A stretch of 64,000 bases of DNA from Turbatrix aceti (Eukaryota > Nematoda > Chromadorea > Rhabditida > Panagrolaimidae): positions 6,720,718-6,784,717 of the forward strand of contig OZ017768.1 in the NCBI GenBank assembly GCA_963969345.1, given 5' to 3'. This document shows positions 43,786 through 56,500 of the stretch, one piece after another. The position numbers and the translations under genes were made by a program. Position 1 is the first letter of the stretch. Every line of letters begins with the position of its first letter. The notes under the pieces were generated by a model, which saw only the letters and a list, made by a program, of their open reading frames with translations, was not told the origin of the DNA and did not search any database.

Positions 43786-45818
43786 TTATGATGATGAAGA
43801 TGATGTGTAAAAGTTGAGGCACCTGTCAACCGCCCGCTTCCAGCCGTCGAACTTGGCAAGAATGTGCCTTCTCCTCTCCCGCTGGGGCTGAAATGTGTGT
43901 TCGATCCGCGCCAGCTCAGCAGTCTTTTCCGGTGACCAGAGCCCGGCCGAGATGCCGGCAAGGAGCGCGGCTCCGAGCGCAGAGGTCAGTTGGACGTCGG
44001 CGAGTCGCTCCACCGGTTTGTTGATCAGCGTCGCGATCGTCTGGCAGACAAAGTCGTTGCGCGCGACGCCCCCGCATATTCTAAAGAAGCAGACCAGATT
44101 CAACAGTCAGAGCCAGCAGCGAACTCACCTGACAGTTTTTCCGACGGGATAGTCAGCCTCGTGAACCAACGTGCTCCAGATCTGTTTAATCCTGAACGCG
44201 ATGGCCTCCAGCACAGCCCGGACCATCTGGGCCTTGTTTGTATCCGGCCGGAGTCCCAGAAAAGCCGCGCACGCGTCGTCGTTGTTGACCGGCGTCTGAA
44301 TGCCATTGAAAGCCGGGACAAAGAAAACGACGTCATCCGTGTCGAGGACAGACTCCGCGACAGAAGACAGCGATTCGACGCTGTCGATGAGATCCATGTC
44401 CCGCAGCCAAGAAACTAAGGTCGCGGTGTCATCAGACTTCCCTTCGGCCAGGAAGAGAGGAACACCGCCGATGCGCCATCCGACTACCGGGTAGAGTCCG
44501 TACATCGAAGCGTGGGGTTCGGAACCGGTTATAAGGTCCACGAAAGCGCCTGTGCCAAGGGATATCTTCACTTCGCCTCGTTGCCGTAGGCCAGCCGCGA
44601 AAACAGAGGCTGACTGATCGCCAACCTGAAAAAAGATTCAAAAATGGGAAATCGCGCAAAGAATGCACTCTTGAAAGGAAAAAAAAACCCTGGAAACGAT
44701 TGAACTCGGTCTTCTAGCGAAAAGATAACATTCAATATTACCGTATTTCCGAATTTGGTTTTATAGCGAAAAAATAACGTTAGATAGTACCGTATTCCCG
44801 TACCAGGTCTTTCAGCGAAAATGTAACATTTAGTATTACCGTATTCCCGAATTGGGTTTTATAGCGAAAATATAAAATTCAGTATAATCGTATTCCCTAA
44901 CCAGGTCTTTCAGCGAAAATGTAACGACTTACCATAGCACCAATTCGCAGCGGGAACCCGAAGATACTATTGTCGGCGACGAGCAGAGGCTTTCTGTATT
45001 GTGCTGTGTCGACGATCTCGGGCAGAATATCGGCCGGAAAGTCGGGGTGAACGAATCTGAGCAGCAGTCGCCCCCAATCTTTGATGTACGGATCAAAAAG
45101 CCCCGTTGAAGACGCACAACTGCACTCTGACGCGTACATCTCGCCCTTGGTGAGTCTGGATATCAGCCAGGTATCGAGACAGCCCATTTGAAGATTCCCG
45201 CTTCGAGCGACCTCTTGCATGCTTGGATTGCTCTGAAGCGTGACCAGAAAGCGGAGGATGACCATGGAGCCGAGGAATTTGTACATCATGGCGGCCTTGA
45301 AGCGGGCCGAGTGCGTGAAAAAGTGCCCGACTGATCCGAGGGCGTGGAGCAGTCGGATGGTCCATGATTTGTTCCACGCGATGCATTCATCCTTCGACCG
45401 AGCATCTTTCCACACGATGAGGTTGTGGCATGGTTTGTTGTTTCGCTTGTCCCAGGAGATGAGTGTGTTACGCTGCATCGAGATTCCACAGGTTACGATA
45501 GAATTTGGGCCTCCTGCTTGCCGGACTATAAAAATTTGAAAAAAAAATTAATTTTTATTAATTTTTTAACAAACCTGCTTTTTTGACGAGTTGACAAAAT
45601 TGCGTCCAGAGATCCTCGGGCTCGATCTCGACGAGGAGCTTATCGCCATCCAGTCGGTAGATCACGTTGACCGCCGCTTCCGTGGACCACGTCGGACACG
45701 CATTTTCGTCGAAAAGACACGTCTTGATCGCGGTCGTGCCGATATCGACAGCGATGACGTAGCGGCGATCGCCCGAGTCACCGGAGCCGGATCCGATGAC
45801 ATCGACGCCATTTTGCAT
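43786..45818 (-). CDS. GK5: Putative glycerol kinase 5 (FGGY carbohydrate kinase)
   Basis: Four exons: 45818-45575, 45525-44933, 44625-44129 and 44080-43786, giving 542 residues (human GK5 529). FGGY landmarks: phosphate-1 motif VDIGTTAIKTC near residue 23, WKDAR, the TWLISRLTKGEMYASE block, ASSTGLFDPY, ADNSIFGFPLRIGAMVGDQSAS, phosphate-2 LGTGAFVDLITG, and adenosine-site region RICGGVARNDFVCQ. The block order and insertions follow GK5 rather than classical GK. GK5 phosphorylates glycerol or a related polyol by family inference and has been linked to lipid control in skin. Intron 2 has tandem repeats. It is head to head with TARS. Confidence 0.93.
44706..44930 (-). repeat. Tandem repeat in GK5 intron 2
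   Basis: About four to five units of roughly 54 bp containing AGCGAAAATATAAC and TACCGTATTCCCGA phrases. The units diverge and fill most of this 307-bp intron. Confidence 0.75.
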
Positions 45819-46590
45819 GATACAACGCAAAACAACCAACGTCCGCGGCGCAATTCAGTAAGAGTTGACAAAAACGGCAGCGCAGTAAATATTACCTGTG
45901 CTGAGGATAAGTGACAACCATGCAGCGCCGTCGTGCACCACCACCACCACCACCGCAACAACAACGTATGTTGTACTTCGTTCGACGTCGTCAAGCGCAA
46001 CATTTTGCGTGGTTACCTGTTGAGAGATAAAATGTTGTCGACCTTGCACCGCACGCGCAAGTGATCCCGGCACGAATGTGGTTGTCGGACTCGCAGCTGG
46101 AATGCTCGAAGGACTTGAATTTGTTGAAATTCGATGATAAACGCCGCGTTGCACAATGTGTCATCAGAATAGTGTTTTCCGTGGACTCTTAGATAACACG
46201 CGGATGTTTTGGACACTTTTTCGGGGTACTTTGACTTTTTTTGGGGAAATGGGTGCGGGCAACGTAACTCAGTTTACTTACTGCACGCCTACTGGGGAGA
46301 AGCGCAGGCCGATTGAACACGTAGCTCTGTTTGAGTTCTCTTTGGCTGACGACGTTTGTTTATCGCGTTTGTCTGTTTGTGAACCGAAATGGAGTTGTTT
46401 CCCACGTGGCGTTTATTTTATTGCAAATTTGTGAGGTTTTATAAAAAAAATTGTGGTAATTTCAGGCCTTGACGGTTTTTTTTGAGTCAAAACGTTGCGA
46501 TTTGGTGGATTGCGCTCGCTTGCCGGTCGTGCAGTTCGAAGCAATTTTTATTACCACCACCGAGCTTTGTTTTTCTGCTCACAACGAGAA
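45819..46590. promoter_or_regulatory. Divergent promoter region GK5/TARS
   Basis: 772 bp between the two divergent start codons. Includes a short CAC/CAA trinucleotide stretch near 45940-45965. No TATA box is recognised. The role is inferred from position. Confidence 0.35.
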
Positions 46591-49500
46591 ATGAGTGCCG
46601 CTGTTGCCGACAAGGAAAACGCTGGACGCGAATTGGTAAGTCCCAAAAAAGCCCAAAATCGTGTTTTTTGAGTCTAAAAATGTATTTTTATATTTTCAGA
46701 AAGTGAAGCGCTCCGAACATGAGCTTCGAGAATGGCCGGAATTCATCAACGAACGCATCGAGCTTTTTGACAAACTCCAGGCCGAATATTTTGCCGAAAT
46801 CGCGGCCAAGCCCCGAACGCCGATCAAAATCACTCTGGCGGACGGAAAAGTCATCGACGGCCTGAGCTGGGAGACGACGCCTCTCAAGATCGCCGAAGGC
46901 ATCAGCAAGGGCCTCGCGGAGTCCGCTGTCATCGCGAAGGTCAACGACGTCCTCTGGGACCTTGATCGGCCTTTTGAAGGCGACGCTACGCTCAAGCTCC
47001 TCAAATTCGACGACGACGATGGCAAACAGGTCTTCTGGCACAGCTCTGCCCATATTCTGGGTGAGGCTGTTGAGCGCTACTGCGGGGGTCATCTCTGCTA
47101 CGGACCGCCTCTTTCCGAGGGTTTTTACTATGACATGTTCAAGGAAAACTCCACGATCACGCCTGAGGATTTCCCGAAGCTCGAGGCGATCGCGAAGTGC
47201 GCTGTGGCGGATAAACAGCCCTTTGAGCGGCTGGAAGTCAAGAAGGAAGACCTCCTCGAGATGTTCAAGTACAACGAGTTCAAGCAACGCATCATCAACG
47301 AGAAGGTCAAGACTCCCAAGACGACGGTCTACCGCTGCGGACCGCTCATCGACCTCTGCAGGGGCCCTCACGTGAGGCACACCGGCAAGGTCAAGGCTCT
47401 TCAGGTTGGTTTTCGTCTCAAGACCCGGGTTGGCAGAATTGCCGTTTTTTTGGTTTCCAAACGAATATAAAAAAAATCGTAAAATTTTGTTTCGGAAAAA
47501 AACGAATACGAACATTTTTGACCGTGTTGGCGAACGAAAACGATCAAACATCGAACAAGTTTTTTTTATCACAAAAACAAAATTGGGTAAAATTTTATAA
47601 ATTTTTCGACAACATTAAAAAAATTTTTTTTTGACAAAAATTTATAACAAAAATTTTCGCACATAAAATTTTATAAATTTGTAACAACATTTATTCATTT
47701 TTGCTCAAAATGTATAAATGTTGAGCAAAAATGTTCTTTTTTTATTTTCGGAAAATTTACAGTTGTTCGCGAACAAATACGTACATCAAAAATTTTTTTG
47801 AACGAACACGAGCAAGAAAAAATTATTTTGTTCGCGAAGGAATACAAATGTTCTGTCAACTCGGCTCAAAACCTTATCAAATGACTAAAAAAGTTTTTTT
47901 AGGTCACAAAAGCGTCCAGCTCGTACTGGGAAGGCAACGCTCAGGCCGAATCCCTGCAGCGCATCTATGGAATCTCGTTTCCCGACACGAAACAGCTCAA
48001 GGAGTGGCAAAAGTTCCAGGAAGAGGCGGCGAAGAGGGATCACCGCAAGCTTGGCCGCGATCAGGAACTTTTCTTTTTTCACCCCCTCAGCCCGGGCTCG
48101 GCGTTCTGGCTGCCGAAGGGAAAGCACATCTACAACACTCTGGTCGACTTTATCAAAAAAGAGTACCGAAAGCGTGGATTCACAGAGGTCGGCACGCCCA
48201 ACATGTACAACGTCAAGTTGTGGGAACAGTCCGGTCACTGGCAGCACTACGCCGAGAACATGTTCAGGTGAGTTCAGTTAGCATGGAATGTGTCAGGTAG
48301 CATTTTGGTATTTTTTTATGGAATTTTACAAAAAGTAGCTTTTATGATGATTTTTTTTTATTTTTAAAATATAAAAATATAGCGTTGTTGAAAAAAATGA
48401 CGAAACTAATGTTGGCACTCAGTTTCGGCACTTTTTAAACACGAGTTTCGGCATTTTTCAAAATGATAACCCTGAATTTAATTTTTTTCGTTCGGATTTT
48501 CTATCAAAAATTACGTCGATTAATTTTTTATACGCCGTAATTTCTTTAGAAATACCGTATTTTTTTAGCTACAACGTGCCAAAAGTCTTCAAAAATTACA
48601 AAAAAAAAATTTCAGTAGAAACTACTTTTTGGGAAAATTTCATGAATTTCCAAAACGGGACTTGACGCATTCCTAATAAGTCAATTTTTCCACGGACACC
48701 TGTGATATCATGTTTTTTTCAGCATCGAGGTCGAAAAAGAGCAGTTTGCGCTGAAACCGATGAACTGCCCCGGGCACTGTCTGATGTACGGTCTCATGCC
48801 GCACACGCACAACGAGCTGCCCTTCCGCTTCGCCGACTTTGGCGTTCTTCATCGCAACGAATTCAGCGGTGCTCTTTCCGGCCTGACGAGGGTGCGGCGC
48901 TTCCAGCAGGACGACGCGCACATCTTCTGCCGCCCCGATCAGATCGTCTCCGAAATGGCCGGGTGCCTGGACTTTCTCTCGTACGCGTACGAAAAGGTCT
49001 TTGGGTTCACGTTCAAGCTCAACCTCAGCACGAGACCGGAAACGGGTTACCTGGGCGATCTCGAGACGTGGGAGTACGCTGAATCCCAGCTGAAAAAGGC
49101 TCTCGACGAGTCGGGCAGGCCGTGGGTCCTGAATCCCGGAGATGGCGCGTTCTATGGCCCCAAGATCGACATCACCATCCAGGATGCGCTTCGCCGAAAT
49201 CATCAGTGCGCCACGATCCAACTCGACTTTCAGCTTCCCCAGCGATTCGATCTGAACTATTTTGAGTGAGTTTTTTTGCACGGTCGTTCTTCGTAAACAA
49301 ATTCTATTTTTCCTGTTCGTGTTTGTTCGCGAACAGATTTTTTTTAATTTTTTTGTTCGCGAACAAATTCAAAATTTTTGAACAGATAAAAGAAAAAAAA
49401 TGGGTAAAATTAGAATATCGATAGCAAAATCGATTTTATTTGACAAAAAAATTCAAATAACGTAAAATTTTGTCTGTTATCCAAAACGTGAAATACCCTA

Positions 49501-50383
49501 TTTTTTGTTTTTACAAAAGCATAATTTTTGTTTTTGTGGAACATAATTTTGCACAATTTATATAAAAATCTGTTCGTTGTTCGTTCGTTCGTGAACACGA
49601 TAAAAAATTTTCACGTTCGTACGATTTTTTTTGAACCTGCGAACAAAAAACGGATTTTCGCCAATCCTTGGTGAAAAAATACAGGACTGATTGTAAAATT
49701 ATTGCAGCGAGAACAACGAAAAGAAGCGACCTGTCATGATCCACCGCGCCGTCCTCGGCTCGGTCGAACGCATGACGGCCATTCTCACGGAGAACTACGG
49801 CGGCAAGTGGCCCTTCTGGCTCTCCCCGAGGCAGGCGAAGGTCATCGTCGTGCACAAGTCCCTCAACGACTACGGCGAACAGGTGAGGGAGCGCATCTTC
49901 AAGGCCGGCTTCGAGGTGGACTTCGAGCCGGATTCGTCCGACACCTTCAACAAGCAGGTCCGCAGCGCTCAGCTCTCCCAGTTCAACTTCATCCTCGTCT
50001 GCGGAAAGAAGGAAGCAGCCAACGGCACGGTCAACGTCCGCACGAGGGACGGCGCTGTTGAAGTCGAAGTCCCGCTGGAAGACCTCACTGCCCGGTTCCG
50101 GCGCTTCAAGGACGAATACGTGCAAGATGCGGACAGCACGGCTGAGTTTGTCGCTCTGAAGCAGGCTCTAGCCGCTGCCCGGGCTGCTGCTGCACCTGCG
50201 GAGGCTGCTCCCGGGGCTGAGGCCCCGGCTGGAGTTGCTCCGGCGCCAGAAAAGGCGTCGCCGGCTCCCAACGCGAAAAAAGCGTCCCCGACTCCCAACG
50301 CGAAAGAATCGTCCCCGGCTCCCAACGCGAAAGGAGCGTCGCCCGCCCAGCAACAGGGCAAGGGCGGCAAAAAGAAGAAGTAA
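46591..50383 (+). CDS. TARS1: Threonyl-tRNA synthetase, cytosolic type
   Basis: Five exons: 46591-46635, 46700-47404, 47903-48267, 48723-49265 and 49708-50383, giving 777 residues (human 723). It charges tRNA-Thr. Order: N-terminal helix, TGS domain (about 55-115), editing domain with HSSAH at 129-133, class II core with MNCPGHC at 385 (zinc Cys), motif 2 [21 protein letters not shown] (about 415-438), motif 3 LGSVERM (about 569-575), and the anticodon domain ([13 protein letters not shown]). No mitochondrial leader is seen. The C-terminus has an added tail of about 80 residues, first Ala-rich and then repeats of SPAPNAK, ending in a poly-Lys run, which is not usual in the family. Introns 2, 3 and 4 carry repeats. 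Confidence 0.95.
47490..47870. repeat. TTCG/CGAA-rich interspersed repeat, TARS intron 2 copy
   Basis: Contains ACGAATACGAACA, TTGTTCGCGAACAAATACG and a GGGTAAAATTTTATAAA centre in the same order as the other copies. It fills most of the 498-bp intron. Confidence 0.55.
48281..48676. mobile_element. Diverged foldback MITE in TARS intron 3
   Basis: Inverted ends (GGAATGTGTCAGGTAGC and its imperfect complement near 48660-48676) and internal phrases (TTTTTTAGCTACAACGTGCC, TTTCGGCATTTTTCAA, AAAAAGTAGCTTTTA) match the MITE at 51315-51930. The copy is older and shorter, and no clean target duplication is visible. Confidence 0.6.
49300..49650. repeat. TTCG/CGAA-rich interspersed repeat, TARS intron 4 copy
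   Basis: Has TTGTTCGCGAACAGA, a GAACAGATAAAAGAA core, TGGGTAAAATT and ATCGATTTTATTTGAC, then CGTTCGTTCGTGAACACG. Same family as the other copies. Confidence 0.6.
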
Positions 50384-50589
50384 CCGCGATCGAGTAACGC
50401 CAAGATAAGAACCCAGCCCAGGAGCCGAGCTTGAGTGAGTGCGATTGCGATTCGTCGGTGGATGTTAATTGTAAGTGTTTCGTTCTTTCTTGAAAATTAT
50501 TCTTTCTTGTTTGTTGGTTAATTAAAATGAAATGGATACTCAAAAATCACAAAAAAAAATTAAAACAACGGATCTCAAAAAAAATGAGG

Positions 50590-53500
50590 TCAGAAATCGT
50601 AGGACGTGCCGTTGGCGGCTGGCTGCGCAGTGTAATGCGTGTCGCAGAAAGTTCCGTGGTAGTCGGGCGGGCACGTGCAGACCACCGGACCCGGCGTTCC
50701 TCCGTTCTGGCAGACCGGCCAGTCGCATTCCTGGCCAATGTACTGCGTCGGGCAGACGCAGGAACCATCCAGATTGAGCGTGCCGCCGTTGAGGCACCGT
50801 GCCGGCTGCGGAAGATACCAGAGCACGCGCTGCAGCGGGATAGCCGACGCATCCTGGCCCGTGATGACCGCCTGCACGGCGCCGAGCCCGGCAATGCCGT
50901 AGCTGCCGATGGTGACCGGCGGACTGATGAATTCGTAAGCACAGAAATCGGGATTCCGCGGGTTGAGGGTCGTCGTTGCGAGCGTAGTGTAGGCGGCTGT
51001 CGCTACGTTCACCCCGCTGAAGGTGATGCCTGTCAGACTGATGTTACCGCCCAGCACGAGGGAAGTTGCGGTGTCGACTGCGACGTAGCGGGTCGAGCTG
51101 TCGCTGTTGACGAGCAACGGGTACGGGAAGTCGTCGAAGGGGTTCGCTGCGAAACCGACCGTCGTCTGCAGCACCGATGAGGCCGTCACCTGGACGTGGC
51201 AGATGTCCGAGGACGTCGAGAGCACGACGCGCCAGTTTCCGACGAATTTTGTGATGTTTGCGTCGACGCTGCCTGAAAATTTATGAATTAATTACCTCCG
51301 AAAAAAGTGCCTTACAAGGAATGTATTAGGCAACGTTTAGGAAATTCTTCACGAAATTTTGCCAAAAAGTAGCTTTTACTATGAAAAGTTTTTACCGTAA
51401 AATTCACCTGCCTGAGGCATCTACAGGCGGAGTTACGATCGCCTAAAATCGCGTTTTTGCCATTTTTGACGAGTTTTGGCACGTTGTAGCTAAAAAACTA
51501 CGGCATTTCAAAAACCGAGGTTTATATTGATCGACGCAGTTTTTAATGCAGAATCCGATAAAAATATAAAAATATAGGTTTGCCACTTTGAAAAATGCCG
51601 AAATTTGCATTTAAAAAGCGGTCTCAATGGCAACATTGGTTTCGGCATTTTTCAAGGTGGCTACCCTACATTTTTATATTTGTATCGGATTCTCCATCCA
51701 AAACTACGTTGATCACTATGTACCTCGGTTTTTAAAATGCTGTAGTTTTTTAGCTACAACGTGCCAAGAATCGTCAAAAATGGCAAAAACACGGTTTCAA
51801 GCGATCGTAACTCCGCCAGTAAATGCCTCAGGCAGGTGAATTTCAGGGTACAAACTTTTCATAGTATCATAGCAACTTTTTGGCAAAATTTTGTGAAGAA
51901 TTTCCAAAACGCTGCCTAACACATTCCTTGTTAGTGTCCTTACGGAATGAATAAACCGAAGATCCGTAAAGCAGAGCGGTAAATGATGAGCTGACTTTGT
52001 TCCCGGCGGCGTCGTAGAAGGTTACTAACGATCCACTCGTCGGAGAATTCAGATTACCGCGGATGTAGACTGTAAAGAAGGTAATGTAACTGTCGACGGT
52101 GAAGTACAGCGCCTGCTGCGTCTTGCACGACGTTTGGTAGCCGTCGGCAAGAATGACGTTTTCCTGGAGGAACCGCGGGAAGGCCTCAGTGATGAGCTGG
52201 GAGTTGTAACCCGTCTGGAGGATGAGTCGGCCGCCCGACGCGGATGCGAGGTACTGGAAGTAGTCGTAGTTGCCCGTGGAAGGCAGTTCGGCAGCAACAT
52301 TGCGGACGAGGACGTTGATCTGGATTCCGCCACGTCCCACAGCTGCGTTGAGTCCCGCGAAGGCGGTATTGTTGACCACGGTGTCGGAAGCGGTGAAAAC
52401 GTTGATGATAGCCGGTTTGTAGGAAATGAGACTGACTGCCCGGGCGATGGCATCCACGCTGTACGTGGGACCGTTGTTGATGTCAGCGAGTGTATTGATG
52501 GCGGTAAAAGCGGCGTTGAACGCGTTGATGTCGGTGGTGATGGTAACGACTTCGGTGGTACTCGTGTTGCACGTGACCAGGATGTACTGCCGGGGCACGG
52601 CGGGGTTGTAGACGTTGTTGAGGTAGGTGATCAGGTCGCTCTTGAGCCCGTTCGTCATCTGGAATGACGGCAGCGACGTGCTGACGACGAAGACCACGGA
52701 GTGGAAGACGGTGCCGGTCGACGCGTAGGGAGCGAGGTAGTTGGGCGGCGAGCAGCGCGCGATCTGGCAGTGACTGCCCTCCCAGCCAGGCAAGCATGAG
52801 CATTGGGCCTGAGATGGGGTACCTCCGTTTTGGCAGACGGGCACCTCGCAGTACTGTCCTGAGTATTCCGACGAACACGTGCACAGACCGGTCTGAAAAC
52901 ATTGCGTGGAAAAATTCGGATTTGCATAAAGAAAGGGAAAACGAACAGCTTTTTTTGTTCGTAAATGAATACGAACACTTTTTTCGTGAACGAATACAAA
53001 TATTATGTTCGTGAACAAATACGAACAATTTTTTCGTTAACGAATACGAACATTTTGTTCGTGAACGAATACGAACAATTTGTTCGTGAACGAATACGAA
53101 CATTTTGTTCGTGAACGAATACGAACATTTTGTTCGTGAACGAATACGAACATTTTGTTAATTTTGTGCGTCAAACGAACGTGAACATTTTTAACCTTGT
53201 ACACGAACAAACAACGAACATTTTTTTTTACAAAATTTTTTTATAATTTTGAATAATTTTTACAAAATTTTTTTTAACGGCAAAAGTCGATGCACACTTT
53301 TGCCATTTTTCGTCAAATAACATCGATTTTGGCACAATTCAACTAATTTTATTCGTTCGTTTTATCTGTTCGGAAAATTCATTTTTGTTCGCGAACGAAT
53401 TCGAACGAAGCAAATTTGTTCTCGAACGAACACAAACGCAAAATTTTTAATTTGTTTGCGAACAAACTCGAACGAACACAAAAGTTTGCCTTGCTCCACA

Positions 53501-56500
53501 TGTTTTTAAAAAATCACTCACGCTGCTGACGTACACGCCTCCATTGACGCAGGTGCCGGGACTGATGCCCGTGCAGGTAGTACGGAATGACCGGCTGAAA
53601 GTAGAGTTTGCGATGCTGATTTGAGCCTGAAAAAATTCAAATGACCAAAAAAATTGTCTCAACTGTTCCAAAAACCAACATCGATGCTAACAGGTGCCTG
53701 AACGCTGGTGCAACCGACTTGGTAGTCGAAGAGGTAGTCAAAGTTGCAGGTGTTGGGATCCCTCAGCGTGGCATTTGACACAACGGTATTTCCAATTGTT
53801 AGGCTGATATTGGGCGTCTGGATGGGCAGAGCCGAGAAAAAGAGCACCGGATAGCTCGACTGAGCAAACTTTGGCGGCAGGTCGACGTAATCAACGTCCG
53901 GATTGGAGACGAAGCCGATGAAGATGTCCAGGAGGGTGGGCGTCAGGACAGTCACCGAGCACGAGCTGCCAACCGTCGTCGAAGTCGTTGACAGGGTCAA
54001 CGTGTAATTGCCGGCTGTGGTGAGTGAAGTCGTGTTGAAAGTAGCCAGACCAACTGCCTGACTGGATGTAAGCGCAACATTCGTGCCATTCTGGGTCAGA
54101 GTTGCCGCGTAGGTCGCGTTGCTGCCGGTGGACACGATAAAGTATCGGGAAGGATTACCGTCAGCTTGGGGAACTTGGATGCTGGTGCTCGTGCAATCAA
54201 AAGTTGCTCTTTGGTTGGCAGCGTATCGAACAGCGCTATTACCAATGTTCTAAAAGCAACCAATGTTCTATTATTTTTCTAAATAAAAAATTGAATGTTA
54301 TAAAATCTAGATATTTTTTTGGAATCAATGTTCTAAAAAATATAACTGCCTCATGCTGGAATCGAACCAGCGACCTTCTGTTTACTAGACAGACGCTCTG
54401 CCACTGAGCCAATGAGGCGTGGTTTCCGCGGGGTCCGCACTTTTTGAGAACACTCGAAAAGTACTTTAAAATCATCACGGCGCCCTCATTATTACCTCAA
54501 AAATTAATTAGTTAATTGAATAATTAATTAATTACCTGAACGGCGCTGGTAATTGCAGTATTGTCCCCAGAAGCGCTGCAGAGGTTGACAAAGATTCCAC
54601 CGGTGACGTCAGCAATGTGCTGGAGCGAGGACGTGTCATTCGGGCAGAGCGACACCGGAGCGTAGGCGCCGTAAGGCCTGACCAAAATGACGTGAATAAC
54701 CGCAGCGCGATCGAGAGCACGGGTGAGCACGATGCTGGTATTGTACACTGAATCGCCGGGAACGCTGTCGGTGACGAGGAAGATGGTGTGTTGCCAGGGA
54801 TATGCCACGACCTGGTTTAGCGTGTCGTTGAGCGCCGCAATGGAATTCTGAGGCTGGTAGTCCGCAGACACGCCACCGCCGCTTGTCGGGAGAGCAGTGC
54901 CATTGGCAATTGCAGACCACGCTGATGCTCCGGAGTACTGTACTGACTGAACGAATGCGCCGTTGGTCGTGTTGGCAAAACGGGTCAGGATCACGGATTG
55001 GAAGATACCGGCAACCTGCTGGTTGACAGATAACGCGCGCGCAGCAGTGTAGAGGCTGGGGACCGCGGAAGACGTCGAAGTGGTCACCTGATAGACAAGG
55101 GAGAGCGTGGAGTACGATGTTCGGGGTCGTGGAGTCGTCGCAGTGCAGGAAACTGAAAAAAAAATAAAAATTAAAAAAAAGTGCAAAAAACAAAGCGCGC
55201 GCGTTCAGTTTTTCTCTCGACACGAATGTCTTCAAACTGACCATTTTGACAGTAATCTCCCGAAAATCCAGAATTACAGAGGCACGGCTGAATACCAGGT
55301 CCTGGAAAAGGCTGAACCGTTCCTCCATTTTGGCAAAGAGGAATTTCACAGTAATTTCCTGTTTGATACTGGTTGCACGCGCAGCCTAAATACGTCGAGG
55401 TGCCCTGGCATGCAGGTGTCGGCGGAGCGGATGAATTCACCACGGGATACAGACATGCTCCAGGCGAGACGCGCGTCGTTGTTCCAGCCGCGTCCGTGCG
55501 TTGTGTCTGGATGAAATACGCTTCCGCGACGTTGCACGAAAAAACTGGGAATTGAACCGGAAAGATGCAGTTGGCCCGGGACGAGTTTGCAACGCCGGAT
55601 GCCGTCGCGTAGCGGATCGCAGAAACATTGGCCGCGCTGATGATCTGCAGAGTAGTGCCTGTGACGCCAGATGCTGGCTGGAGGCCGACGACGGGAGAAT
55701 AAACGTTGTTGAATATGGAGTACGACGAAGAGACTTCGATAGCTCCTGCGTTGGTTGTCAGCGCCGACAGCGTGTTCACCGTTGAATAAGTGAATGCACG
55801 GAAGCTACAGTAATCCACTAATGTTGTACCCGGTGCTGATACTTGAAGGGCAAAAATCTGTCCAGCCGACGCAGCAATAGAAAATGCGTTGAAATTGGGG
55901 TACGTGATCGTGGGCGTTAGAGAAGTACCGTTGACCGTTAAGGTCGAGTTGGCGCCTTCAGTGAAGACAACAAGCTGACTGTCGTAAGGTCCCAGTGTTA
56001 CAGTAACGCTTGGTTGAATGCTTCTACAAAAATAATGACTCTGAGCAGCGAGAGTCTGCGTGTTGGTCTCGTTGTTGAGATTATAGATTGACTGGAAGGC
56101 TCCAAAAGCGGATTCTGTACCGACGTAAACGTATGCGCCGAAGGAGTTTGCTGCGATGCGTCTGTAGGCATCCGCATAAGCTGATGTAAAAGGATCGGAT
56201 ATTTGGCTGGCGTACGGCACGAGAATGTAGATGGCATGGCCCCAGTCAAGAGTCGTTCTCAGCAGATGGTTCTCAGATTCACGGGCATTGTCGTTGTAAA
56301 CATTAGAAGCAGGTACCGGATTATCGTATTCAAAGGCGTCGACCAACACGTAAACATCCGCCCGGGGTGCAATGTCACCGTACCTGTAAGATTGTTGCTT
56401 CATAATGCCAATCAAGATGGAAACTCACGTGCGAAGGGTGTGGTAAATGGCAGCAGTTGTGTACTGTCTGTAAGTCGTAGGCTGGCTCGGGAAAATTTGG

